From the NCBI GenBank assembly GCA_022225965.2, contig JAKJXP020000011.1, positions 62,001 through 126,000 on the forward strand: a stretch of 64,000 nucleotides of DNA. Reading direction: 5' to 3'. Of this stretch, positions 44,203 through 55,343 are shown piece after piece. This stretch comes from Diatrype stigma. Its lineage: Eukaryota > Ascomycota > Sordariomycetes > Xylariales > Diatrypaceae. Positions within the stretch are counted from its first letter, which is position 1, and every line of letters starts with the position of its first letter. A model generated the notes under the pieces. That model did not search any database. It was given only the letters and a program-made list of their open reading frames with translations, and was not told the DNA's origin. A program made the translations under genes and the position numbers.

Positions 44203-46842
44203 GATATCCTCGAAATCAATATTCGTGGCAGGTGCGTCTTCTGAATGGATGTCTACCCAACTAGGTATTCTTATTAGCTTATGTGATTTTGCTCATCACA
44301 CCAACCTATATGTCTTGGTTTGGAGGGGGGATGATTGGCTTGTTTCCTTAGAACGAACTGGATGACAATGCTTGTGGAGCATTTTGTGGTTTGTAGAGCA
44401 TAGAAGCAGCAGATGTTGGCTTGATTTGCTTCGACAGAAAACCACCCGTGCAACAGTCACTTGACAAAAAATCCAACGGCTTGTCAGGGGATTTTCACTA
44501 GCAACTCACATGCAAGCCCAATCCTAGGCGACACTCAAATGAGACTTTCAAGATTCTCGTGGTTTCAGTGGTGTGCAGCAGCAGCTCTCATGCGCCTGCC
44601 TAGTTATAATGCGCAATCTACTTCTAATGTCTGATTCAGTTGAGCAACCTTCTCAAGATATAGCTGGAATGGTCGGTCAGTGGCCAAAGACGAGATAGCC
44701 TACTTGTAATGTTGCGCTCCGTGTATCCCTTGTAGAGGGCGTATTTTGCAGTAGTGTAGTAAGGCCATGTGTTGCTTCGTTTCGAGAGATGTTCTTGGGC
44801 GAAATCGTGAGTCGGAACTTGAAGCTGGGTAGTGGCAGTGACCAGACAAGAAATTCTTTTGCTGGTACAGTGCAATATAGCACACGGTCAAGGTTCTGGT
44901 AAGGGATAAGACGCCTGTTGGACTTGTGTACTTCACAAATAGGCAATAAGAGCACCTCAAGGTTCACGAGCATGGACTGTCAGTCGACTTCGGGCCCCGG
45001 AACGCAAAGCAAGTATCAGCCTCAGTCGATGGGAATCCGAAGACCGATCTGAAAAGGGGGAAGGCCGATCCTTTCGAGGGTGCTCACAAGCTATTATCGG
45101 GACCGCACTAGAATCCTAGGTACTGGCTGCTAGAACACGAGGCCAGATAATACGGAAATGGGAGACTCCGTGACGAGGATGGCCCTTGGACGTGTTGATG
45201 CTGGTGTCAAGGAAGGCATCAAAAGTATTGATGCACATTAACGACTATTTGGGAGCTTTGAAGGACACGGGCGGTATCGGAAGTCAATTACGAGGTGGGA
45301 ACCGATTGGAGTTGAGTATACCAGGTTGGAAGAAGCGTGTGAAGACAACACAGCGTTGACCACGGCAATGACTTGTAAGTCAGAACTATGTAGGCATGTA
45401 AGATATAGGTGGATATGGACTAGGAGGCCTTGTGGATGTCAGAGCACTGAAGAGAGAAAATAGTTCAGTCATGGATCTGAGTGAAAGCTTCATAAGTCGA
45501 GGCAGGTAGGGGCCGAAGATGCCGAAGAGGGAACAAGACAGCTTCCATTCCAGTCAGCCTTCGCCTTCAGTTAGAAGCTTCCATTGATATCAATCTGTGG
45601 TTCTGAATGCATTGCTGCAGCTTGTAAGAGGTAGTACGTAGTAGAAAGAGCGCCATGGCGAGGATGAGGTTCTGGGATATAAGGTAGGTAGGTGCTCGGT
45701 ATGTGGCATGAGGTACTGGGTTGATAAGGGGGTAGGTATTGCCCAGAGGTGATATAGTCAGCCCTTGCCTCTTCGTATAGTAACCTGGGAGTCTCGGGGG
45801 AAGGGGGCTGCGAGGAAGCCTCGAGGAAGGCGTATGCCTCCTATGCCACACAGCTAGAGGCTACATGTAGAGTAGCACCAGCTCCTATTACCACTGCGAT
45901 ATCCCAGGTTGATGTCCCAGGTTGATGTCCCAGGTTGATGATTTGCTATACTACCTATCTGGTATAGGTATGAAGGTATGATTCAAGCTTGCTGTCGAGG
46001 TCGACCATCCACGCACTCACGATATCAGCCTGTGGACGTAGAAAGATGCTTATATAGTGTGCCTACATAGCGCACAGAGGCGGCCCCTTGGTGAGATCGG
46101 CCTCCACTCCAAAACACTTCAGTACCTACCACATGTATGTAGTTTCTATTGTACGAAGCAGATAACCGTGGCTGCCAATTAGGTAGGTACAAGTACCTCG
46201 TTAGCTCTTCCTGACAACTTTGCAATGTCAACAGCAGCTCACTGAGCTCAGTCGTCAACCTGGGCAGCTACATACATACCAGTAGCGGTAGAAGGACCCA
46301 CCTCCTCGCCCTTATTACGTACGATGTGGCTGCTTGCAAGCTTAACTCAATAGTGGCTTCCTGGCTTCCAAGGTTCCTGGGCAAGTTGCAGGTCGTTGCA
46401 GGTGGCTTGCCTCAAGGTTGGGTCGGGTCGGGTCCACGTCTGCGTCGGAACCTGAAAGTGCGATTGCACAGCCACATACACCCACCCACTAACGGGGATC
46501 ATGGTGGGGTATCAACAGCCTCAAGCCTCAACCGAGCCTTACGGCCCCGGGGGGTTGGAGTACTGCTGTACGTACCGAGTAGTATACATACAGCATACGA
46601 AGTACAGCGCAGCAGGCACCGATGCGCACCCAAGACACACCCAAGACGTAATTCGGCTCAGGTCTCTCCTGCAACCAAACCTCCCTCATTCGCCTCGCCT
46701 CACCTTTAAACCACCTTGGAATCAACTGTCACAAGCTTGACCCTGTCGATCCTCTACTTCTACCACTCCTCAGCTCGTGATAGTCTCTTCCCTTCAATCA
46801 CCACCTCATTCACGAGCCTCCGCCAGCTCTCCCACCCTCACA
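44203..46842. other. Intergenic, no supported gene
   Basis: 2.6 kb between the divergent taspase-like and ARP3 starts. Frames on both strands are short and unrelated to known families. It carries a 13-bp tandem repeat (tcccaggttgatg, three copies) at about 45899-45940. Confidence 0.5.
45899..45940. repeat. 13-bp tandem repeat, three copies
   Basis: Motif gatgtcccaggtt repeated head to tail. Confidence 0.8.
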
Positions 46843-48858
46843 ATGGCTAACCAAACCCCTGCCGTTGTCATGGACAAGTATGTATTCGTCGCCTCGCCTC
46901 TCCTCTCCCCCCGCAGCCGTCCGACAGTCAGTCGTGTAGCTCATGCTACGAGCTATACCTACCTTCCTACACTACATAGCTTCGTGCCTATGGAGCTTTC
47001 ACACATGCCAGCTCCATGTCTACAGGCATGTCTACAGACTCTACAGATGTGCCTGCTGCTGTGCTCGCGTGCCTATGATATACCTCACAGCTACCGTGCA
47101 TATGAAACTGCTCCTCGCCATAAACACTGACATGTCAGCCCAATGCCGTAACTAAAGCAAAGCTAACTTTCCACGTCTACAATAGCGGCACGGGCTTTTC
47201 CAAGCTTGGTGAGATCTAGCTCTTCGCGACTTGCACCGACGGCCGACTTGGCAACCTCCTTTGCTGACCGCCTGCTCCCCCGTGTGACTATAGGTTTCGC
47301 CGGCAACGATTCTCCTTCCTTCGTTTTCCCGACTGCGATAGCCACGAAGGGTGCTGCCGGAGGAGGAGGTGGAACGGGCTCTGGGAGACCTCCTGTCAAC
47401 AACAAACCTTCCTTCCTCACTGGGGGCGCCGGCCCTTCCAGTCACCTATCCGGGAAGCGCGGCACGGAGGACCTCGATTTCTTCATTGGTGACGAGGCCC
47501 TTGCGGCGGCGAACGGACCCGGTTAGTCCCACCATGTTCGACCATTTCACGCGATATGTGTATTTGGCACCGAGACGGGAGTGCTGATTGATACGTCTTC
47601 AGGTTACGGCTTACACTATCCCATCCGACACGGCCAGATCGAGAACTGGGTGAGGCTGATCACGATAGCTTACGGTTCCTCCCTGTTGAGCCAAAACTGA
47701 TATCTTTTCTCTCAGGATCATATGGAAAGGTTCTGGTCCAACTCGATATTCAAGTATTTACGAGTAGAACCAGAAGATCACTACTTTCTTCTGACCGAAC
47801 CGGTACGCGCCAACTGCACTCCTCTCCTCGCGCTCGCCCGAGCAGCTTCACGCTTTGCCGTATCAGACCGCTCACTCGAATATAGCCCCTGAACCCTCCC
47901 GAGAACCGCGAGAACACCGCCGAAATCTTCTTCGAGTCCTTCAACTGCGCCGGTCTATACATCGCCGTGCAGGCAGTGCTTGCCCTCGCTGCCTCGTGGA
48001 CGTCAGCAAAGGTCTCGGACCGCTCGCTGACAGGTACCGTCATCGACTCGGGCGATGGTGTCACGCACGTTATTCCCGTAGCCGAAGGTTACGTCATCGG
48101 CTCTTCCATCAAGTCTATTCCCATCGCCGGCCGAGATATCACCTACTTCGTACAGTCGCTGCTCCGAGACCGGGGTGAGCCCGACAGCTCCCTGAAGACG
48201 GCCCAGGAGATCAAAGAGGAGTACTGCTATGTAAGCCCGGACATCGTGAAGGAGTTCACCCGTTTCGATCGGGATCGCAGCCGCTTCGCGCAGCACGTCG
48301 TCCGGCAACCCGGCGGTCGTCAGGTCAGTGTCGATGTCGGTTACGAACGCTTCCTGGCGCCCGAGATATTCTTCAACCCCGAGATCTACTCGTCCGACTT
48401 CCTCACGCCCCTTCCCGTCGTCGTCGATGGCGTCATCCAGCAGAGCCCTATCGATGTCCGGCGCGGTCTGTACAAGAACATCGTGCTCTCCGGCGGCAGC
48501 ACGTTGTACAAGGACTTCGGGCGGAGATTGCAGCGCGACATTAAGCACCTGGTCGACGCGAGGATCCGTGCTAGCGAGGTCCGCAGTGGTGGTGCCAGGA
48601 GCGGTGGTCTTGAGGTCCAGGTCATCACGCACAAGAGGCAGAGACACGGGCCGTGGTTTGGCGGCAGCTTGTTGGGACAGACCCCGGAGTTCCGGTCATA
48701 TTGCCATACCAAGGCAGAGGTAGGTTTCGGTCCCATCACGTCTTTGATACTGAACTGCTTCTTGCCGAGCCTTACAACTAACGCTCAAACAGTACCAAGA
48801 GTATGGACCCGGTATTGTACGAAGATTTGCGCTGCTGGGTGGTCCAGGTGGTTCATGA
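46843..48858 (+). CDS. ARP3: Actin-related protein 3 (Arp2/3 complex subunit)
   Basis: Seven exons: 46843-46877, 47186-47208, 47294-47521, 47603-47649, 47716-47802, 47886-48719 and 48793-48858; 439 residues in frame. All introns are GT-AG. The protein starts [24 protein letters not shown], the actin-fold phosphate-1 loop, split over three exons. Later landmarks are [44 protein letters not shown], the [21 protein letters not shown] phosphate-2 loop, [22 protein letters not shown] (adenosine motif) and the short last exon ending [11 protein letters not shown]. Arp3 with Arp2 nucleates branched actin filaments at endocytic patches. The large first intron (308 bp) and two tiny exons (23 and 47 nt) fit the early intron-rich pattern of ascomycete actin-family genes. 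A Gly-rich insert near residues 45-60 is typical for Arp3. Confidence 0.95.
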
Positions 48859-50958
48859 GATAGGTATGTGCATGAGAGGCTAGCATTTACGGAAATTATG
48901 AAGTATGTACGTGCCACAACGACAACGACATGGACATGGACAACAGGCTGCCCTAGAGGTGACACCGTAGCGAATGGCTTCGAAAAGTTGTTCTGCTGCG
49001 CATAACGGAAAGAACAGGGGGTGATCTAGCAAGCAGTTTGCTAGTTTGGTAGACGTGTTGATAACTATTAACAAATATAAGGCCCAAAATGATTATGATT
49101 TGATTCCACATGCATCTGCACTGCCACTATGCTTTAGGCGGACAAAATTGATAGTACTTACGCCTGTCTGCAAGCTCCCCATTTTCTTGCGCATGCTCAA
49201 AGTCTCAGTGTATTTCTATCTTGAGATGCACAAGGTATCATACGCCTCCCCTGCCTTACAGATAATCCGAATCTAACTGTGAAATGAATGCCCCTGCACA
49301 CAAGCCTAACCCCTCCGGGGAAACAATTTCGCGACAAGCTCTTTGCGCCCTTGCCTATTCAAGGTTGCTTCCCGCTGTGAGAATTGTATGCCCATGGCTT
49401 CTCTTATCGGGGCTGAGCAGTAGGTCTATCATCAAGCCACTCGCTTCTACTGTTGCTCCTGGTAAGTCTTTTATTATAACCACTCTGATCTCGATATTCC
49501 TTTTAAGCCCTGTGTCGAAGTTCCCCAGTCAAATTCGTTCTGGGTTCCTTGAAAGCAGATATTAGGGACGGTTTGGCGTCTAGCTATTCGAGAGCATTCA
49601 GGTGATCAAAGGTAATTTCAGCTGCACTCCGCGAAACGGTCCACCCTGGAACTCCTTTCGTTGACAGATCAGCACTTGCAGTCATCTATGCAGGAACCGG
49701 TGGCTTCATCGCGATAATATGGCCTTAGAAATCCTAGCGTTAGCTTCAACCCCTTTCTCCATAGCCAGTCAAGCGCTTCAAACCTGTTACAAGCAAAGCA
49801 CATAAGTCTTCTTTATACTAGTTCGCTATTAGGCAAGAGTACGAAAAGCGCCTGCCTCTTGCACCTTAACGTTTGGCTCCGTGATAGTTGGTTGGCTTCG
49901 ATCTTGTGTTTTTCGTCAAAGGCTCTCTGGTGATTGTCTTTACCAACTTATTACGTTTCTTGGTGATACAGCCCCTCTTCCGGGGCCGTTCGTGGTGGAA
50001 ACAGCGCCAGAAGATGCGTCCAAGAACCGGTCCGAAGCTCAGGATACTAGCTACAAGGAATGCGTCAGTACATATGGGTAGAATGATGTCGCTTTTTTAA
50101 GTTTATAATAACGACAAGCCATCGTGCTATGATGTAGCTGGTCTAGATACTAGTGCCCGCGTCTACTACATCGGTCTTCATCGCTGTCGCTACAGGGTGA
50201 GTGTCAAACCCGGTATGTCTGTCTACGATACTTTCGATTCCATCAAGTTGTTCGCATATAACAATGGTCGTATTAAAGAAAAGAATCAATTGAGAAGCAT
50301 GATTGTAAGCACGACGAGCTCGTGGTGAGATGGCAAGAATCGTGAGATTACAGAACGGCGATATGGCTGGTAATCTCATTAAATGATAGAATCAGTGATC
50401 AGTAATTGGACATCATAGGAAACCGTAACAACACGCGTACGGCTTTTTGATTGCTCTCTGATTGGCCCTATACCATATGAAAAATCCAATATACTGCCAA
50501 CAGATCTGTCCGTATGTATATGCGACCTTAGGTAGAAAAGGGGCTCAGGGAGCTGAGCGGATCCGTTATATAACCCGTGCGTATTGGCTTTCGTTGTTAT
50601 TTATCATTGAAGCAGCCTCAGTATACTTGTCCCCGGACCCAGGTCCATATTACAAGGGTTAGGCAGATTTGAAGGTCACTACGAGTTATGGTAGAGATGT
50701 ATGTGTTACCTTTAATAAATAGAGCGGAATAAGCGATGCTTGATTATATCATTCCATGGATCTCCAATATTGCATACCACGATAAACTAAGACTAATTCT
50801 ACCTGTACAGTGGTTCAAAAGGCTTAGGCTATTATCTTCTATTCTAACGCTATGGGCGTTATGTCCACAAGTGTATCCCATCAAGTGTTCTCATAACTCT
50901 ACCAATCCATTTCACCCTTTCCGTGTCGCTCTCATATTGGGCAGTCCGTATAAACTAG
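48859..50958. other. Intergenic, no supported gene
   Basis: 2.1 kb between two convergent genes. Several 60-95-codon frames on the plus strand (49284, 49881, 50462 and 50736) lack known motifs. AT-leaning. Confidence 0.45.
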
Positions 50959-51747
50959 TTACCTAACGCCAATGGCGTTCAGAAAAGCCTCTCTCTGTCC
51001 TGCTGATAATATACCTTGCGTGAGGTCACTCATCGATTCTACCTCACAGATCCCCGTCTCATGCTTGAAGGACCAGTTCCTGTTACCCACTTCCGCATCG
51101 TCCTCGCTATCATACCTAACTTGAAAGGCTTGCCAACGCTGGTTCCTCAACTCGCTCACATGCGCGTCGACAGAAGACTTAGGACCTGAGAAGACAAGCA
51201 CCCCTGGGTACCCTGGTTTCGTCATCCCGTTGATTCGGTGGTCGATAATCATTGGGTTAAGCGCTAACTTGCGTTTGTTGGTGTTAAGGAGATGATGCAG
51301 CCATATAACGACCGTCCTGAAATGTTGGTCATCAAACTCTTCCTCCCCGCTCTGCCGCCGGTCTGGTAGAGTTCCGGTCCTATGCTCTCCCGCACCACCC
51401 AGCCGCGATGTGCGTGAACTCAGAAGGTCTTGGAAGCTTAGGATAATCGCGTCCAGGACTTCTTCCCCGGGCGGTAACCCCAAGTTCGCAATCGCTTCCA
51501 TGGTAGGCGATCGGAGGTCTTCCTTCTGCGCCCCACTAGCCAAGAGCACCTCCGGAACACCTTCGTCTGGATAGAAATCTGGTAGGCGTAGGAGCAGCGT
51601 GCCCGCTGCTGCGGACTTTCCAGATGTTAGGGGAGCATGCACGTATTTGACTTCTCGTGCCTTCAGGGAGAAGCTCATCGCTTCCGGATACATGGCCTGG
51701 AGTAGCTCCAATTCAACCGCAAGTCGATTTGCTCCGTCATGCTCCAT
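50959..51747 (-). CDS. RWD domain / DUF1115 protein (RWDD2-like)
   Basis: Uninterrupted frame of 262 residues. Residues 8-110 form an RWD domain: an acidic first helix with LELLQAMYPEAMSF, the beta region with LLLRLPDFYP-EGVPEVLL and a C-terminal helix (EEVLDAIILSFQDLL). The second half is DUF1115: VVIWLHHLLNTNKRKLAL, then ITKPGYPGVLVFSGPKSSV and a final mixed region ending in QREAFLNAIGVR. RWD domains mediate protein contacts (as in GCN2 and RWDD family members). The function of the RWD-plus-DUF1115 pair is unknown. Start at 51747 is the first ATG and opens directly into the RWD helix. It converges on ARP3 across 2.1 kb. Confidence 0.85.
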   Translation of the reverse strand: MEHDGANRLAVELELLQAMYPEAMSFSLKAREVKYVHAPLTSGKSAAAGTLLLRLPDFYPDEGVPEVLLASGAQKEDLRSPTMEAIANLGLPPGEEVLDAIILSFQDLLSSRTSRLGGAGEHRTGTLPDRRQSGEEEFDDQHFRTVVIWLHHLLNTNKRKLALNPMIIDHRINGMTKPGYPGVLVFSGPKSSVDAHVSELRNQRWQAFQVRYDSEDDAEVGNRNWSFKHETGICEVESMSDLTQGILSAGQREAFLNAIGVR

Positions 51748-52903
51748 CTTCAGGAAATGTGGATGGCTCAGGGAACCCTCGCAGATTCCACTGCTGGGAT
51801 GATTATAATTGTATTTTTTTTTTCCGAACGTTGGTTGGTGATTGTTGGTGAATGCCTCCAGTTCCTAGACTGTCTAGACTATGATTTAAGTATATTGACC
51901 GGATGACGTAAGGATCACATTAGTGCTATGCAACTAAGGTGAATTCAATTCGGTTGTGTGGAATAACTTTGAATTTGACTGCAAACATTTAGATAGCCAC
52001 TTCATCAATATGACGTTTGAGCTGATCGTATAGAGCATGGGACACACAGTGGAAATTAATAATTGTCTGGTTGTCTGGCTAGATACGAGTTCCCTAAGCC
52101 AGACCTGGAGGATAAATCTATATAGAGGGGGGGGGGGGGGGGGGGGGGGGTGGGGGATAGAAGAGATCCTAGCTCCTATCTTCGAATGAAGCCCTAGATG
52201 TAATGCCATAGGCAGGTGCCACTTACCTACTACATACCTACTTATATCCCATACCACCACCCACTTAGCTCTAGCTTTCCTAGAAACAACAACAACAACG
52301 AAGATTCACTGATTGGCTTTTGCAACGTACTGGTCCCTATAACCTACAATTGCAACGAAGCCCCGAATCCCACTCGTTGTACAGCGGCCTAGAGCCGTAA
52401 TACTAGACCTGCAACAGTCAAATATACACCCTTTTCGAGGCCGTAAAGCTCAACATAAATACCATTTGTGATAGCCGCGAGGATAGAGCAAGCGTCTTTC
52501 GGTACGAATAAATGCTGATACCATTATAGGAATTCCTAAGTTCGACTTGAAAATATGTACCCCTTTTAGGAACATGGTGGCCCAACAGTTCTAGTCTAAC
52601 CTCCCATAACAGTGAGCAAAGAAATAACACAGAAAACAGCCCAAAGGAAAAGAAAGGGGGAGCTCTCCCCTCTTTAGAGAACAAACCCCCTCACCACGCA
52701 ATTATATCGTTCCGCCCCCCTGCCAACCCCCAAAACAAAACGAAGACAAAACCAGACCCTATCCTAATCCATGACGCTATGTCTCAGGACCGAGTATCCC
52801 ATGTTCTTGTATCTCTTACTTCATGCGATAAGCTTGCATAAAATGGAAGCATCCAACAGCAACTCATAGGACCAAAACTAACATGAATCGCCTGGGAGAA
52901 GTC
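51748..52903. other. Intergenic, with 24-base poly-G tract
   Basis: 5' flank of the RWD gene, a run of 24 G at 52127-52150 and AT-leaning DNA. No coding frame is supported. Confidence 0.5.
52127..52150 (+). repeat. Poly-G tract, 24 bases
   Basis: Run of 24 G followed by T and five G. Longest G tract in the window. Confidence 0.9.
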
Positions 52904-53437
52904 TCAGGGGCGGATCTTAGCCAACATGCAAACTAAAGGGTTAAAGAAATTTCCTTCTTTATATCCCTGTGGAACAGTAACGGCAGCGTAACTATGTGTT
53001 ATCCTATGCCGGCTATTAAGAGCACCCCGAAAGTTCCTGGTGAGGGATGTAACGATCTGGGCCAGAGTATTGTTGTGGTCAAAGGCTTGGAAAGCTCTGG
53101 TTCCGTGCTCACATCGGATTTGGCCACCACGATAGAAATTTCGTTCCATGTTACTCTCCTTGAATGCATTCTTGGTAACGTTGACTGTCGGTGTTTCTAC
53201 GATCTCTGTGTATCCCAGATATGTTAACGTCGTAATGTCTCCGGCCACTGCTTGACAATTATCGATTATCATTCTGGCATTTCGGCCGGCGGCCCTAGGT
53301 AGTCTGTTCGTATTTAGGTAGTGAATGACGCATGCGCCGCAAACCGGAGCTATGGAATAGGTGCAGATGGTACATAGGTCCCTTGAAATTTGGGCCATCA
53401 GGTCCTGCGTAAACCAAGCTTCGGAAGAGGGTAGCAT
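52904..53437 (-). CDS. Possible hypothetical protein, 177 aa (doubtful)
   Basis: The only long frame in a 3-kb gap. It reads as a real-looking, mixed-composition protein with six cysteines, two in CTICTYSIAPVCGACVIHYLN, and a segment NARMIIDNCQAVAGDITTL. No signal peptide is seen from this ATG; the family is not recognised. It could instead be the last exon of a gene whose first exon is not found, or a decayed copy of a secreted cysteine-rich protein. AT-leaning third positions differ from the adjacent genes, which weakens the call. Confidence 0.28.
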   Translation of the reverse strand: MLPSSEAWFTQDLMAQISRDLCTICTYSIAPVCGACVIHYLNTNRLPRAAGRNARMIIDNCQAVAGDITTLTYLGYTEIVETPTVNVTKNAFKESNMERNFYRGGQIRCEHGTRAFQAFDHNNTLAQIVTSLTRNFRGALNSRHRITHSYAAVTVPQGYKEGNFFNPLVCMLAKIRP

Positions 53438-53732
53438 GTGGGCATGCGGTGAATACTATAAAGGATTACCAATGCCAGAGGGCTGAAGGGATATGAAAAG
53501 AATATATAGCCATGAAGATTTCGGGGGTCGTGATTTAGAGCGTCAGGTTCAGTGTCACCAGACGCATACCTTGATGCCGAACCATGAATCATATAAGTTC
53601 CTGGTATTCTCGGTGCCCTCATGAAGCGTGACCCTGTGATGCGGGAAATTCTCATGCTGGGCATGATCCATCAGGTCATGGCGCTATGGGAAGCCCTTAT
53701 AGCAAATATGAATAAGCCGTTTCCTTGTCTTT

Positions 53733-53766
<34 letters not shown>

Positions 53767-54772
53767 GGGGGGGGGGGGGGGGCTTTATACTGTGCATTCT
53801 TTTGAAATCCGGAAGCCATGTATTGGGTTTATCAATAGCAGTCAATATGTACAAGCACGCAGTTATCAACACACCTGTGACTTCTTCGAGACTTCATGGA
53901 CATCATATAGACTGACATGTCAAGCCCTGTATGGTATGTTGTCATACTCTCCATGGTATGCTATCAGTGACACAAATTGCTAATCGGATGTATGGTTCCT
54001 GAATACAACGCATAAATGCACCTACAAGTCGCAAACAAAACCCCACGGAGCGATACTTTTACATAAGAATAGAACACACCTGCCGAACATGGTTGTTTGC
54101 GAAGGAACGCTTCTTCTGCTCCAATTTTGCGGCATAGTTTAGAGGTCGTGTAGCTATGTCATCCTAATAGTTCATCCGAAGATATGTGCTAAAGCATTTA
54201 GCCCTATGTGATTCATGTTACTTGATGGTTATTGTTATGTATCTGTCTTCAGAGAAGTCTGTAATCATGGGCATATTTGGTAGCACCGGGTCTACTGATA
54301 TAGTGTTATTCATCACTTCATTCAAAGGTCTACATGCTTTCCAGCGGCTAGTGTGTTTACAGTCCGCTTGCGTAGGAGATAGGCTTTGACATGTGGTTTA
54401 CTATGCTGAAATACATCGACCACGAGCCTGACCATAGTGGGCTAAATGTCTAATGAAGGCATAACCCACCATACCGTAAGTATATCCTGATATCAAGATG
54501 GTCAATGAAGCAAATAAGCAGAACGAAATACGAACAGAGTTTGCCAGTACCTCACCAGGTCGAGGGGAGAGCAGTTTCGGGATATACAAAAGAGACCGAG
54601 GATGTCCCGCAATTTGAACGGCAAGAAAGGATATCAGTAGTCGCAGTCCAGCGTGCACCTTAGGTAAGTCTACCTGTTTACGTGTACCGGGGCTTGAGCA
54701 GCTAGTAAAATCTGGTACACGTACCTCGTAGACATAATATAGTCCACCATAGGAGGCTGGCTTATCAACAAT
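53438..54772. other. Intergenic, with T/A/G homopolymer block
   Basis: No supported gene. Contains the 53-bp homopolymer composite at 53730-53782. A minus-strand frame at 54401-54658 has two hydrophobic segments, but its family is not recognised and it is not called. Confidence 0.45.
53730..53782 (+). repeat. Composite homopolymer T23-A14-G16
   Basis: Twenty-three T, then 14 A, then 16 G with no interruption. Either a real composite simple repeat or an assembly or sequencing artefact. Confidence 0.9.
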
Positions 54773-54861
54773 TGCCGATTGGCCCAGTGGTGAAGGCGTC
54801 CGACTGTTAATTTCTCACAGAGAAAATCGGAAGATCGTGAGTTCGACCCTCACATTGGCAG
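54773..54861 (+). tRNA. tRNA-Asn (GTT), with 16-nt intron
   Basis: All four arms fold. The acceptor stem TGCCGAT pairs with ATTGGCA (one G-T wobble); a D stem of 3 bp GCC/GGC; the anticodon stem TCCGA/TCGGA has loop CTGTTAA with anticodon GTT; the T stem GTGAG/CTCAC has loop TTCGACC. The intron is 54810-54825, one base 3' of the anticodon (after position 37), the canonical site for nuclear tRNA introns. The mature sequence is 73 nt including the discriminator G. A run of 8 T at 54899-54906 is a good polymerase III terminator. Confidence 0.93.
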
Positions 54862-55343
54862 CACGAGACAAAGATTTCGGAACAGGCGAATTTCTTTCTT
54901 TTTTTTGTGCGTCGTGGCAAGTGTTAGCTCTGATATGGGTTGCTGGGATGGCTTAGCCTCTCTCCTGTTTTCCTCCGTTCCTCTTCGGGCCCATAATTCA
55001 GCCCCTATCAGTAGTTAGTATAGGGTAGCTATAGCTGTCCGGTCCACCTTAACCACCTACATACCTAGGTAGTGTCTCTTTTTAGTCACCGCCTGAACTA
55101 CATTAGCTACATCTGATGGGTAAAGGCTTTGTAGGCTATATGGTACACTATGACCATCAATAAACATCTATAGCATAATTGGGAGTATCAAGCCTGTGCT
55201 CTGTTCTGTAATGTGTCGCATACAGCCGACACGAGGTAGTTGCCCGGCTATGCACCTGCGACTATTTTCAGTGATACTGACTAAGAGTCCTGATGGCCAA
55301 TGTGGGCTTCTTCGAATCGAGGCATCCCCATCTCACCCTCCAA
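54862..55343. other. Intergenic between tRNA-Asn and CSC1-like gene
   Basis: Contains the tRNA terminator and one TACCTAGGTA palindrome (55062-55071). Nothing coding. Confidence 0.5.
54899..54906 (+). terminator. RNA polymerase III terminator (T8)
   Basis: T-run 38 bases after the tRNA 3' end. Confidence 0.7.

Noticed and set aside
48003..48739. Antisense frames in ARP3 (214 and 117 codons)
   Set aside because: Shadows of the highly biased ARP3 codon usage.
49284..50966. Four plus-strand frames of 66-93 codons between ARP3 and the RWD gene
   Set aside because: No motif, no plausible splice join, AT-leaning; likely chance.
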